From: Candidatus Latescibacterota bacterium
GTDB taxonomy: Bacteria > Latescibacterota > UBA2968 > GCA-2709665
Direction: 5' to 3'
Length of the DNA: 30,238 bases
Assembly: GCA_012271065.1 (NCBI GenBank)
Contig: JAAXHE010000292.1
Coordinates: forward strand, 1 to 30,238
Shown here: positions 23,299-30,238 of the stretch, in pieces
Layout of the letters: every line of letters begins with the position of its first letter
Position numbering within the stretch: position 1 is the stretch's first letter
Position numbers and translations under genes: made by a program
The notes under the pieces: model-generated
Seen by the model: only the letters and a program-made list of their open reading frames with translations
Told to the model about the DNA's origin: nothing
Database searches by the model: none

Positions 23299-24084
23299 AT
23301 GCCGAAATTTTCCGGCCTCCTGGACCGGACAAAACGCTCTCAAATATGGAAGTCCGTCTTCCGGCACGACGTACCGAGAGACGAACGCGGCCGGGCGCAG
23401 GTGGTGTTGACGAACGTATTCCTGCATCTGCATCCCGTTCGGACCCCGAAATCAGGAATCCGGGTGCGCTACACGTGGTGTATGGGTGGGCTCACCTTTT
23501 TTATTTTTCTGATCGAGACCATAACCGGCATTCTGCTCATGTTCTACTACCGGCCCACGCTCGAATACGCCTATACCGACATCATCGACCTGGGCGAGCA
23601 GGTGCCGTTGGGAATCATGCGGGAGATACATCGCTGGGGCGCCCACGCGATGATCATTACGGTCTGGCTGCATATGTTGCGCGTGTTTATGACGGGATCT
23701 TACAAGCCTCCCCGGGAATTCAACTGGGCGATCGGCGTCATTCTGTTGCTGCTGACGCTGCTCTTGAGTTTTACCGGGTATCTGTTGCCCTGGGACCAGC
23801 TTGCCATCTGGGCGATAACCGTAGGAGCGAATATGGCGCGGGCAACCCCGTTTCTCGGTCACGAGGGGCCGGGTGCGGCGTTTCTGGTACTCGGCGACAT
23901 CAATCTCGTTCACGCAGGCGACGATGCCCGTTTCGCGTTGCTTGGGGGTCGGTTCGTCGGGGAAGGCGCGCTGCTGAGGTTCTATGTCCTGCATTGTCTC
24001 TTCATCCCGTTCGTTGCGGCTGTCCTGATGGCTGTCCACTTCTGGCGGGTCCGAAAAGACGGAGGGATTTCCGGCCCGATGTAG
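23299..24084 (+). CDS. Cytochrome b6-like subunit of the bc complex
   Basis: A 261-residue membrane protein carrying the two b hemes. The heme ligands are His111 and His125 (HRWGAHAM... WLHMLRVF) and His232 and His247 (FYVLHCLF... AVHFWRVRK). The 14- and 15-residue spacings follow cytochrome b6 and not mitochondrial cytochrome b. The split from a separate subunit IV-like gene also fits the b6 class. Cys61 in [11 protein letters not shown] aligns with the b6 Cys (FYCLGG) that holds heme c_n on the cytoplasmic side. [10 protein letters not shown] is conserved. The first 50 residues are a hydrophilic, positively charged extension. ATG 23299 follows GGGAG. Role: quinol oxidation coupled to proton translocation. 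Confidence 0.95.
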   Translation: MPKFSGLLDRTKRSQIWKSVFRHDVPRDERGRAQVVLTNVFLHLHPVRTPKSGIRVRYTWCMGGLTFFIFLIETITGILLMFYYRPTLEYAYTDIIDLGEQVPLGIMREIHRWGAHAMIITVWLHMLRVFMTGSYKPPREFNWAIGVILLLLTLLLSFTGYLLPWDQLAIWAITVGANMARATPFLGHEGPGAAFLVLGDINLVHAGDDARFALLGGRFVGEGALLRFYVLHCLFIPFVAAVLMAVHFWRVRKDGGISGPM

Positions 24085-24090
24085 TAACGT

Positions 24091-24112
24091 CCCCGGTGTG
24101 GCAGATACGGGG
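24091..24112 (+). other. Small hairpin between cytochrome b and subunit IV-like genes
   Basis: CCCCG (24091-24095) pairs with CGGGG (24108-24112) around a 12-base loop, six bases after the cytochrome b stop and shortly before the GAGGTAG ribosome-binding site of the next gene. Short stem, low confidence. Confidence 0.25.
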
Positions 24113-24129
24113 AATCTTCGAGGTAGACG

Positions 24130-25206
24130 ATGGACGTTCTGAAAGGCTTCGTTAACTGGCTTCTCACGCCTGAATATTTCCTGCCGTTGTTTGCCGTGCT
24201 TTTCTTCCTGGCCTTGCGGACCCGCTGGGTCTGGACGGTCCGGTTCGGCCTCCCCGCCCTGATCATCTCCATTGTATTCTTTCTTGTAAGTTTTCAGGAC
24301 GAGAATTTCCGCATCATTGTGACAAAGGGAGACAATATACCCATTGTCATGCTGCTGTTTCTGGTGGGTTTCTTTGTCTGGTACAGTCTGAAACAGGGAT
24401 ACGATAACGACGATCGCATCGCGCGTGGCGAAGGGCCGATCGAAAAAACCGAATTCAAGGAAAAGGTCCTCACCTGGCCGCATCTGGTCTACACGGAACT
24501 GATCTGCCTGACCCTGGCTACTGTGTTCCTGGTTCTCTGGTCCGTGCTCATCAAGGCGCCCATCGAGGAGCCGGCCAACCCGGCGAAAACACCCAATCCA
24601 TCCAAGGCGCCCTGGTATTTCCTGGGGCTGCAGGAAATGCTGGTGTATTACGATCCATGGATCGCAGGGGTTGTCCTTCCCACCCTCGTCATCGTGGGGC
24701 TCATGGCAATTCCGTATATCGACCGGAATCCCAAGGGGCTGGGCTATTACACGTTTAAGGAACGCCGGTTCGCCATTACGGTATTTCTATTCGGTTTTGT
24801 GGTGCTGTGGGTGCTGCTGATCATGATTGGCACGTTTCTGCGCGGCCCGAACTGGAACTTCTTCGGACCCTACGAATTCTGGGACGTGCACAAACTGGAA
24901 GCCCTGGTCAACGTCAATCTGTCGGAGTACATCTACGTCCAGTGGCTGGGCACGGGTTTGCCATCGTTCTGGTTGACGCGCGAAATATGGGGTTTTCTGG
25001 TGGTCATCCTGTATTTTCTGGTGCCGCCGCCCTTGCTTGCGCAGACCGTGTTCAAGGAATTCTACAAGACGATGGGATTCGCACGCTACAGCGTGATGAT
25101 TTTCTTCTTCCTCTGTATGGTCGCCCTCCCCATCAAGATGCTGCTTCGCTGGCTGTTCAACCTGAAGTACATTGTCGCCATACCGGAGTATTTCTTCAAT
25201 ATCTGA
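24130..25206 (+). CDS. Subunit IV-like (cytochrome b C-terminal) protein, extended
   Basis: A 358-residue membrane protein, about twice the length of plant subunit IV. Roughly eight hydrophobic segments are visible: about 15-30, 40-55, 71-86, 122-142, 178-196, 216-238, 284-306 and 318-340. The cytochrome b C-terminal core is marked by PNPSKAPWYFLGLQEML (155-171) and a VLPTLVIVGLMAIPYID helix. The Qo motif, PEWY in most complexes, reads APWY here (160-163), so its Glu is missing. The two or three extra N-terminal helices and the extra C-terminal ones have no counterpart in classical subunit IV. ATG 24130 follows GAGGTAG. It pairs with the upstream b6-like subunit to form the quinol-oxidising core. 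Confidence 0.9.
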   Translation: MDVLKGFVNWLLTPEYFLPLFAVLFFLALRTRWVWTVRFGLPALIISIVFFLVSFQDENFRIIVTKGDNIPIVMLLFLVGFFVWYSLKQGYDNDDRIARGEGPIEKTEFKEKVLTWPHLVYTELICLTLATVFLVLWSVLIKAPIEEPANPAKTPNPSKAPWYFLGLQEMLVYYDPWIAGVVLPTLVIVGLMAIPYIDRNPKGLGYYTFKERRFAITVFLFGFVVLWVLLIMIGTFLRGPNWNFFGPYEFWDVHKLEALVNVNLSEYIYVQWLGTGLPSFWLTREIWGFLVVILYFLVPPPLLAQTVFKEFYKTMGFARYSVMIFFFLCMVALPIKMLLRWLFNLKYIVAIPEYFFNI

Positions 25207-25264
25207 GGGTTCTCGTTTGGTTTCCGGCGCCGCTGCAACATTCCGTGGTATATCTGATTGGGCT

Positions 25265-25292
25265 GGTGGCGGCACTCAGGGTGTACGCCACC
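25265..25292 (+). other. Hairpin ahead of the octaheme cytochrome gene
   Basis: GGTGGCG (25265-25271) pairs perfectly with CGCCACC (25286-25292) around a 14-base loop. The GGAG ribosome-binding site of the next gene (25298-25301) follows within 6 bases, so the stem could affect translation start. Confidence 0.4.
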
Positions 25293-25308
25293 GCCCCGGA
25301 GCCGTTCG

Positions 25309-28300
25309 ATGAATGAGCCGAAACGCTTCATCGATTTTGTCTACAATGTAGACAAAATGAACATGATTTTCGCCCTGTCCAGCGTGGTGCTGGTTCTGTC
25401 CGTGCTCTGGATGGTCTGGGATGACTACGACCGCGAATGGAAGGGTTTTCAGAAGGAAGCGATGGCACTGGAGGCGTTCAAGACCGAAGCCGAAATCGAG
25501 TTGGCAAAGCAGAACGTCGATCAGGGCGCGCTGAAGGCGATTGAGGATGAACTCGCGGGAATAGAGGCCTCAATTCGGGCGCACCAGGAACGTCTGGGCG
25601 CGGCGACGACCGAATTGAAGCGCCTCACACAGGCGGAGTGGTACAGCGCCGATCAGCGGCTAAAGTTTGAAAAAGCGATGTACGATGTGGCGAAGTTTGA
25701 GTATGAAGACGCTGCCAAAGCCGGGCGAGACGAAACGGCGGCAGAGAAAAAGGCCGAGATGAAAGCCATGGAAGCCCGGATGTACGAGCTCCGGCTGACC
25801 AGGGAGGCCGTGGAGGAAAAGCAGAAGGCGCAGCAGAAGATCATCGACGAGGTGGCCGGGCAGCGACAGGCCCTGGAGTCCCGTCGTCGCGCGCTACGCA
25901 AGGATGAAGAAAACCTGAGGCGAAAGCTGACGGGTCTCGTTCCCAGTTTCCCAAACGTGTTCCGAAACCTGCCGATGGTCGATTTTATCGATCCTTCCAT
26001 CAAGGTCAGGCAGGTCGTTCTGGCCGACCTGAGAAACGAGCTCAACTTTACCCGGGTTCCCCGGGTGGACCGCTGTACAACCTGCCACGTGAACATCGAT
26101 CGACCGGGTTACGAGCTCGATCCGGAAACCGGCTGGTTCCAGGATGAGACGCTGAAAACCTACATGGAAACGGTCTACGCGGAAGACGACGTCCGGCTTG
26201 GGCGCACCAGGACGTTCGCCACACATCCGAGACTGGACCTCTTCCTGAGCAGCGGCTCTCCCCATCCCCTCTCCGAGTCCGGATGCACCACCTGTCACCT
26301 CGGAAGGGATCGGGGCGTGACGTTCAAGAATACGGCCCATACCCCGAGCGACGATGTCGAGGCTGCCCGCTGGAAGAAGCTGTACGGCTGGAAGAAGATG
26401 AAGTATTGGGACCATCCCATGCTGCCCGGCCGCTACGTGGAAGCTTCGTGCGCCCAGTGCCACGCGGGCGTTGTGGACGTCCCTGAGGCGGACCGGCTGA
26501 ATCGCGGCCTCCATCTCGTTCGTACGCTGGGGTGTGCCGGCTGCCACAAAATCGCGAAACATACCCTGCAGGATCAGCGGAAGGTCGGGCCGGATCTGCG
26601 AAAGGCGGCAGGCAAGCTGGATCGAAACTGGGCAATTAAGTGGGTCCGGGATCCCAAGGGGTTCCGGCCAACCACCAAGATGCCCAAGATCTTCGATCTG
26701 GCCAACGTGAGCGGGCCGGAGGATATCGCGCGCAATACGGCCGCGGTCAACGCCGTTGTGTCGTATATCTTCGAGAAGTCCGAGCGGCCCGAATACCCTC
26801 CGCCGCCGGTACAGGGCGATGCCGGGCGGGGCGAGCGACTCGTCGAAATGGTGGGTTGCAAGGCCTGCCACGTGGTGGGCGCTAACGACCGTCTGGGCCA
26901 GGAATATGGACTCCGGAATTTCGGGCCGAACCTGAACGACGTGGGCAGCAAGCTGTCCGCAGGCTGGCTTTACGCGTGGTTGAAGGATCCCACGGCCTAT
27001 TTCCCGGACACGCGCATGCCGAATCTGAGGTTGACCGACCGTGAGGCGGCAGACATATCGGCGTATCTGCTGACGCTTCGGAATACGGAGTTTGAAGCCC
27101 GGCAGGTGGCCGCGGTGGACGCGCAGGTGCGCGACGACCTGGTCCTGAATTATCTGCGAAACCGGCTGCCCGTGAAAACCGCAAAGCGGCAACTGGCTGA
27201 GATGTCGGGTCACGAGCGGGACATCTGGCTGGGTGAAAAGATCATCTCCCGGCAGGGCTGCTTCGGGTGTCATCTCATTCCCGGATTCGAAGACGCGCAG
27301 CCCATCGGCACGGAACTGACCGAGGAAGGCAGCAAGGACGTCGACAAGCTGGACTTCGGTCTGCTGGCCAGGAAGCCGGGCGCCTACAACACCGATCCGG
27401 ACGCCATTCCCTATACCCGGCACGACTGGTTCTATAAAAAGCTCAAACAACCCAGGGTCTTCGACAAGGGCAAGGTAAGGCTGTTCGACGACAAGCTGCG
27501 TATGCCGCAGTTCGGCCTGAGCGATGCCGACGCGCACGCGTTGACGACGGCGCTGTTGAGCCTGAGCCGGAGCCAGGTGGGCGCCGACGCGGTCAAACGC
27601 CTGGAGCCCGACGAAGTCGACATCGAGAAGGGACGCTGGCTGGTATACGACAGGAATTGCAAAGGGTGCCACGTTGTGGAGAACCAGGGCGGGGCGATCC
27701 GGGATCCCCTCGTGAAGGCTTACGGGGCCGAGGAAGTCTCCGCGTCCGACGCCGAGGGCTACGTGCCGCCGTCCCTGAACGGCGAAGGCAGGAAAGTCCA
27801 GCCGGACTGGTTCTTCGCTTTCCTGAAGAACGTGGAGCCAATCCGGCCCTGGCTCGAGACGCGGATGCCCACGTTCGGCTTCGAAGACCAGCACGCCATC
27901 GACCTGGTCACCTATTTTTCCCGACTGGACAAGGAACAGTTTCCGTACGCGACTTTTGTGCACAAACGGTTGAATTCAAAAGAGATGATCGGTGCGAGAA
28001 AACTGTTCAGTCAGGATATCTACAACTGTTTCACCTGCCACCAGCAGGGCGACATCAAGCCCACCGGTGACCCGGCAAGCTGGGCGCCCGACCTGAAGCT
28101 GGGTAGGGAGCGGTTGAAACAGGCGTGGATCAGGGACTGGCTGTGGGATCCGCAGAAGCTTCAGCCGGGCACCAAGATGCCCACGTTCTTCGGCGACGAA
28201 ATGACGTACCTTCCCGAGGAAATGGCCGCCTATCTGAAGCTGCCCGAGGGGGTCAAGCCGGAGGACGGTTTTCTCGTTCTGCCGCCCGACGTGGTCATCG

Positions 28301-28362
28301 AGGCGCTTACGGACTACATCATCCACGGCCTCCATCAGGATTCACGGCTCACCAGACGATAG
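25309..28362 (+). CDS. Membrane-anchored coiled-coil octaheme cytochrome c
   Basis: A 1017-residue protein. One N-terminal helix (about 19-37) acts as an uncleaved anchor. A charged, Glu/Lys/Arg-rich coiled coil follows (about 45-208), then a heme-rich part on the outer face. Eight CxxCH sites are present at residues 256-260, 326-330, 381-385, 409-413, 517-521, 651-655, 784-788 and 907-911. Hemes 4-8 are each followed by a K/RMP motif (Met458, 570, 732, 853, 957), the usual Met ligand of class I cytochrome c domains; hemes 1-3 lack it and may be His-ligated. ATG 25309 has GGAG 7 bases upstream. No cytochrome c1 or f gene is present, so this protein probably takes that place, linking the Rieske protein to CoxB or the cupredoxin. 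Confidence 0.93.
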   Translation: MNEPKRFIDFVYNVDKMNMIFALSSVVLVLSVLWMVWDDYDREWKGFQKEAMALEAFKTEAEIELAKQNVDQGALKAIEDELAGIEASIRAHQERLGAATTELKRLTQAEWYSADQRLKFEKAMYDVAKFEYEDAAKAGRDETAAEKKAEMKAMEARMYELRLTREAVEEKQKAQQKIIDEVAGQRQALESRRRALRKDEENLRRKLTGLVPSFPNVFRNLPMVDFIDPSIKVRQVVLADLRNELNFTRVPRVDRCTTCHVNIDRPGYELDPETGWFQDETLKTYMETVYAEDDVRLGRTRTFATHPRLDLFLSSGSPHPLSESGCTTCHLGRDRGVTFKNTAHTPSDDVEAARWKKLYGWKKMKYWDHPMLPGRYVEASCAQCHAGVVDVPEADRLNRGLHLVRTLGCAGCHKIAKHTLQDQRKVGPDLRKAAGKLDRNWAIKWVRDPKGFRPTTKMPKIFDLANVSGPEDIARNTAAVNAVVSYIFEKSERPEYPPPPVQGDAGRGERLVEMVGCKACHVVGANDRLGQEYGLRNFGPNLNDVGSKLSAGWLYAWLKDPTAYFPDTRMPNLRLTDREAADISAYLLTLRNTEFEARQVAAVDAQVRDDLVLNYLRNRLPVKTAKRQLAEMSGHERDIWLGEKIISRQGCFGCHLIPGFEDAQPIGTELTEEGSKDVDKLDFGLLARKPGAYNTDPDAIPYTRHDWFYKKLKQPRVFDKGKVRLFDDKLRMPQFGLSDADAHALTTALLSLSRSQVGADAVKRLEPDEVDIEKGRWLVYDRNCKGCHVVENQGGAIRDPLVKAYGAEEVSASDAEGYVPPSLNGEGRKVQPDWFFAFLKNVEPIRPWLETRMPTFGFEDQHAIDLVTYFSRLDKEQFPYATFVHKRLNSKEMIGARKLFSQDIYNCFTCHQQGDIKPTGDPASWAPDLKLGRERLKQAWIRDWLWDPQKLQPGTKMPTFFGDEMTYLPEEMAAYLKLPEGVKPEDGFLVLPPDVVIEALTDYIIHGLHQDSRLTRR

Positions 28363-28409
28363 TTGGAACTCAGGCCGTCTTTACGATTGGAAATAATAGA
28401 GGAACGTCA

Positions 28410-28440
28410 GCCGGCGCCGGGCAACGGGAGTCCGGCCGGC
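28410..28440 (+). other. GC-rich hairpin upstream of the cupredoxin gene
   Basis: GCCGG (28410-28414) and CCGG (28417-28420) pair with CCGG (28432-28435) and CCGGC (28436-28440), leaving a CG bulge and an 11-base loop. It sits between the octaheme cytochrome and the cupredoxin-like gene, with no T-tract after it. Confidence 0.4.
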
Positions 28441-28478
28441 AAACTGCAACCACAAGAAGAAGAGAGGGGATGTAGAAG

Positions 28479-29225
28479 ATGAAACGACACGGTTTTGTCG
28501 CAACGCTCGCAGCGCTGAGTTTCGCCTGTTTCGCGTCCGGCGACGCGGTGGCGGGCGCGACGGTTTCCGGAACCATCAAACTGGAACTGCCCGGCGGCAA
28601 GAAACCGGGCCGCAAGAAAATCCAGATGGCGGCCGATCCGGTCTGCGCCGGGAAGCACCCGGACGCACCAGCGCGGAGCGAAGTCGTGGTGGTGGAAGAC
28701 GACGGTGGTCTGCACAACGTGTTCGTGTACGTCAAGAAGGGTCTGGAGGGCAGAAAGTTCGACACGCCTTCCGAACCTGCCGTTCTGGACCAGCAGGGCT
28801 GTATTTATGTGCCCCACGTTATGGGCGTCAGGGCGGGGCAACCGATCACGGTGCTTAACAGCGACGGGACCCTCCACAATATCCACCCGAAGCCGCAGAA
28901 TTCTGCCGAAATCAACAAAGCGATGCCGAAGTTCATGAAGAAGATCACCATTTCGTTCGCAAATGCGGAGGTGATGGTACCGGTCAAGTGCGATGTGCAT
29001 CCCTGGATGCAGTCCTATATCGGCGTGATGGATCACCCGTTCTTCGCTGTCAGCGGCGAGGGCGGCAAATTCGAGATCGCGGGGCTGCCGGCGGGAACAT
29101 ACACAATCGAGGCGTGGCACGAAAGCGAGCGGCTGGGCACGATGACGCAGGAAGTTACGGTCGCCGACGGCGAGTCCAAATCCGTGGACTTCATGTTCAA
29201 GATCAAGCCGAGAAAGAAGAAGTAG
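28479..29225 (+). CDS. Secreted cupredoxin-like protein (methylamine utilisation/plastocyanin-like) with C-terminal carboxypeptidase-regulatory-like domain
   Basis: A 248-residue exported protein. A signal peptide covers about residues 1-26 (positively charged start, hydrophobic core, AVAG near the cleavage site). The middle is a cupredoxin-type beta barrel: candidate copper ligands are His133 or His136 in GTLHNIHPKP, and Cys171, His174 and Met177 in KCDVHPWM. The Cys-X2-His arrangement is that of blue copper proteins, though Met is only two residues after His instead of the usual four. Residues 190-240 form a regulatory-like beta sandwich (FEIAGLPAGTYTIEAWHE). The C-terminus is Lys/Arg-rich. 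ATG 28479 follows GAGGGGATG. Lying between octaheme cytochrome and coxB, it may carry electrons to the oxidase or help deliver copper. Confidence 0.85.
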   Translation: MKRHGFVATLAALSFACFASGDAVAGATVSGTIKLELPGGKKPGRKKIQMAADPVCAGKHPDAPARSEVVVVEDDGGLHNVFVYVKKGLEGRKFDTPSEPAVLDQQGCIYVPHVMGVRAGQPITVLNSDGTLHNIHPKPQNSAEINKAMPKFMKKITISFANAEVMVPVKCDVHPWMQSYIGVMDHPFFAVSGEGGKFEIAGLPAGTYTIEAWHESERLGTMTQEVTVADGESKSVDFMFKIKPRKKK

Positions 29226-29248
29226 GCGCAATCCTACGGATTGACGAT

Positions 29249-29276
29249 GCGGAGCGGAATGTCGGGTCCGCTCCGC
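29249..29276 (+). other. Strong perfect hairpin between the cupredoxin gene and coxB
   Basis: GCGGAGCGGA (29249-29258) pairs perfectly over 10 bp with TCCGCTCCGC (29267-29276) around an 8-base loop. No T-run follows, and the GGGAGGGG ribosome-binding site of coxB begins at 29290. It may act as a 3' mRNA stabiliser or a partial terminator. Confidence 0.55.
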
Positions 29277-29303
29277 TCCGCGAATACACGGGAGGGGTCC
29301 CGA

Positions 29304-30074
29304 ATGCAAGAAAAGGTGTACGGTTACTGGCTGCCAATTGACATCTCAACCCACGGCGCAACCGTGGATTGGCTGATCAATTGGCTGCATGTGTTTATGG
29401 TTGCCCTGTTTCTGGGTTGGGGCGTCTTCTTCGTCTACTGCCTTTTCCGTTACCGGAGGCAGGCGAATCCTGACGCGACCTACGATCCCATTAAAGGAAA
29501 AATGGCGAAATACGTGGAGTACGGCGTGATCGTCGTCGAGGCCGTACTGCTCGTGGGACTGTCCATGCCGCTCTGGGCCGACTTCAAACACGCGTTTCCC
29601 GACGAATCCGACGCGCTTGCGGTGCGGGTGGTACCCGAGCAGTTTGCCTGGAATATTCATTACTCGGGGAAAGACGGGAAATTCGGACGGACGGCGCCCG
29701 AATTTGTCAGCGCCGACAATCTGCTGGGCCTGGATCCCGACGATCCCGATGGCAACGACGATTTCAATGCCATCAACAATCTGCACATTGTGAAGGACAA
29801 ACCCGTCATTGCGCACATTTCGTCGAAGGATGTCATTCACAGTTTCAAAATCCCCGTGATGCGCCTGACGCAGGATGCGATTCCGGGCCAGGACATCAGG
29901 ATCTGGTTCGAGGCAACGAAGAACGGTACGTTCGATATCGCGTGCGCCCAGCTATGCGGATTGGGGCACTACCGCATGCGCGGGCAGTTGACGGTCGAGT
30001 CGGAAGCGGAGTTCCAGGCCTGGTTCGATGAGCAGTCCGGAGCCGCGGACGAAGAAGACGATTTTTCCTTTTAA
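29304..30074 (+). CDS. coxB: Cytochrome c oxidase subunit II
   Basis: A 256-residue subunit II carrying the CuA centre, which accepts electrons for the heme-copper oxidase. Two transmembrane helices lie at about 22-46 and 71-92. The periplasmic cupredoxin domain has the CuA ligands His179 (DVIHSFKIP), Cys214, Cys218, His222 and Met225 in CAQLCGLGHYRM. The usual Glu in CAELC is Gln216, which normally only donates a backbone carbonyl to CuA; its side chain also helps the Mg site in aerobic oxidases. There is no lipobox and no fused cytochrome c domain. ATG 29304 follows GGGAGGGG. Subunit I is not within the window; it probably lies just downstream. Confidence 0.95.
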   Translation: MQEKVYGYWLPIDISTHGATVDWLINWLHVFMVALFLGWGVFFVYCLFRYRRQANPDATYDPIKGKMAKYVEYGVIVVEAVLLVGLSMPLWADFKHAFPDESDALAVRVVPEQFAWNIHYSGKDGKFGRTAPEFVSADNLLGLDPDDPDGNDDFNAINNLHIVKDKPVIAHISSKDVIHSFKIPVMRLTQDAIPGQDIRIWFEATKNGTFDIACAQLCGLGHYRMRGQLTVESEAEFQAWFDEQSGAADEEDDFSF

Positions 30075-30238
30075 CCCGATTAATTCATGAATCGTGAGAG
30101 GATGCAATTTAAGGAAGCAGAAAGAGCTTCCGAGTGAGAAGAGAAACGAAAGAGCGGGTTCTGTGACGGATTTGTCGTGTTCGAGCCGTTTTGGTGGCGC
30201 CTGCTGGCAGCACGATGACCGTGTGGCGTCAGGTGGCG
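30075..30238 (+). other. Unassigned tail of the window
   Basis: No gene can be supported in these 164 bases. A short stem GGAAGC (30113-30118)/GCTTCC (30126-30131) lies 39 bases after the coxB stop and may be a weak terminator or leader hairpin. A GTG at 30163 and an ATG at 30215 open frames to the window edge, but neither translation resembles an oxidase subunit I start. Confidence 0.3.

Noticed and set aside
25894..27963. 689-codon open frame on the - strand opposite the octaheme cytochrome
   Set aside because: It is antisense to a gene with eight CxxCH sites and clear domains; its translation is Arg/His/Pro-rich with no recognisable motif, as expected from the opposite strand of GC-rich coding DNA.
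30163..30238. Start of coxA at the window end
   Set aside because: The short translations from GTG 30163 or ATG 30215 do not resemble subunit I N-termini; coxA may lie further downstream.

Overview
This is about 30 kb of GC-rich, almost fully coding bacterial DNA. No rRNA, tRNA, CRISPR array, phage gene or intact insertion sequence was seen. The gene mix suggests an uncultured, respiring, environmental bacterium. It combines a Bacillus-like yggS-yggT-divIVA-ileS-lspA-rluD neighbourhood, an eukaryote-like type 2 IleRS, a cytochrome b6-like bc complex with an octaheme cytochrome, and amide and sugar catabolic enzymes. A Latescibacterota-like or related phylum is possible, but the sequence alone does not settle it.

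Region 1 (1-10466, all +) is a dense catabolic run. It holds the 3' part of a Gfo/Idh/MocA oxidoreductase, a DUF2203 protein overlapping a small unknown protein, an amidase, an N,N-dimethylformamidase beta-like protein, an amidohydrolase with a changed metal motif, a transglutaminase-fold protein, a mannonate dehydratase-like TIM barrel, and an ATP-dependent dikinase built like rifampicin phosphotransferase. Amide-bond chemistry recurs, but no single pathway can be named.

Region 2 (10467-19829, all +) is a housekeeping block: yggS, yggT, divIVA, mtnP, a Nudix hydrolase, ileS (type 2), a DksA/TraR zinc-finger gene, lspA and rluD. Its order matches the distal dcw region of Firmicutes, with mtnP and Nudix inserted. 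It also contains a 145-bp nested inverted repeat (11449-11593) and the first copy of a small element with inverted ends (17701-17831). It closes with a strong bidirectional terminator shared with the ferredoxin gene arriving from the other strand.

Region 3 (19830-30238) is a respiratory island. A divergent promoter region separates a 2[4Fe-4S] ferredoxin gene (-) from a HEAT-repeat membrane protein gene (+). Then follow a Rieske protein, a cytochrome b6-like subunit with a candidate heme c_n cysteine, a long subunit IV-like protein with an altered PEWY motif, a membrane-anchored coiled-coil octaheme cytochrome c, a cupredoxin-like periplasmic protein and CoxB. The plausible route is quinol to bc complex to octaheme cytochrome or cupredoxin to cytochrome oxidase.

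The most unusual observation is a charged peptide motif, DRVARAxAKAxxxRKA with a conserved DLxxxDxI lead-in. It occurs twice in the predicted cytoplasmic N-terminus of the Rieske protein and once at the N-terminus of the divergent ferredoxin. The coding DNA differs at synonymous positions between copies. It may be an interaction tag joining ferredoxin to the cytoplasmic face of the bc complex, which would fit ferredoxin:quinone electron transfer.
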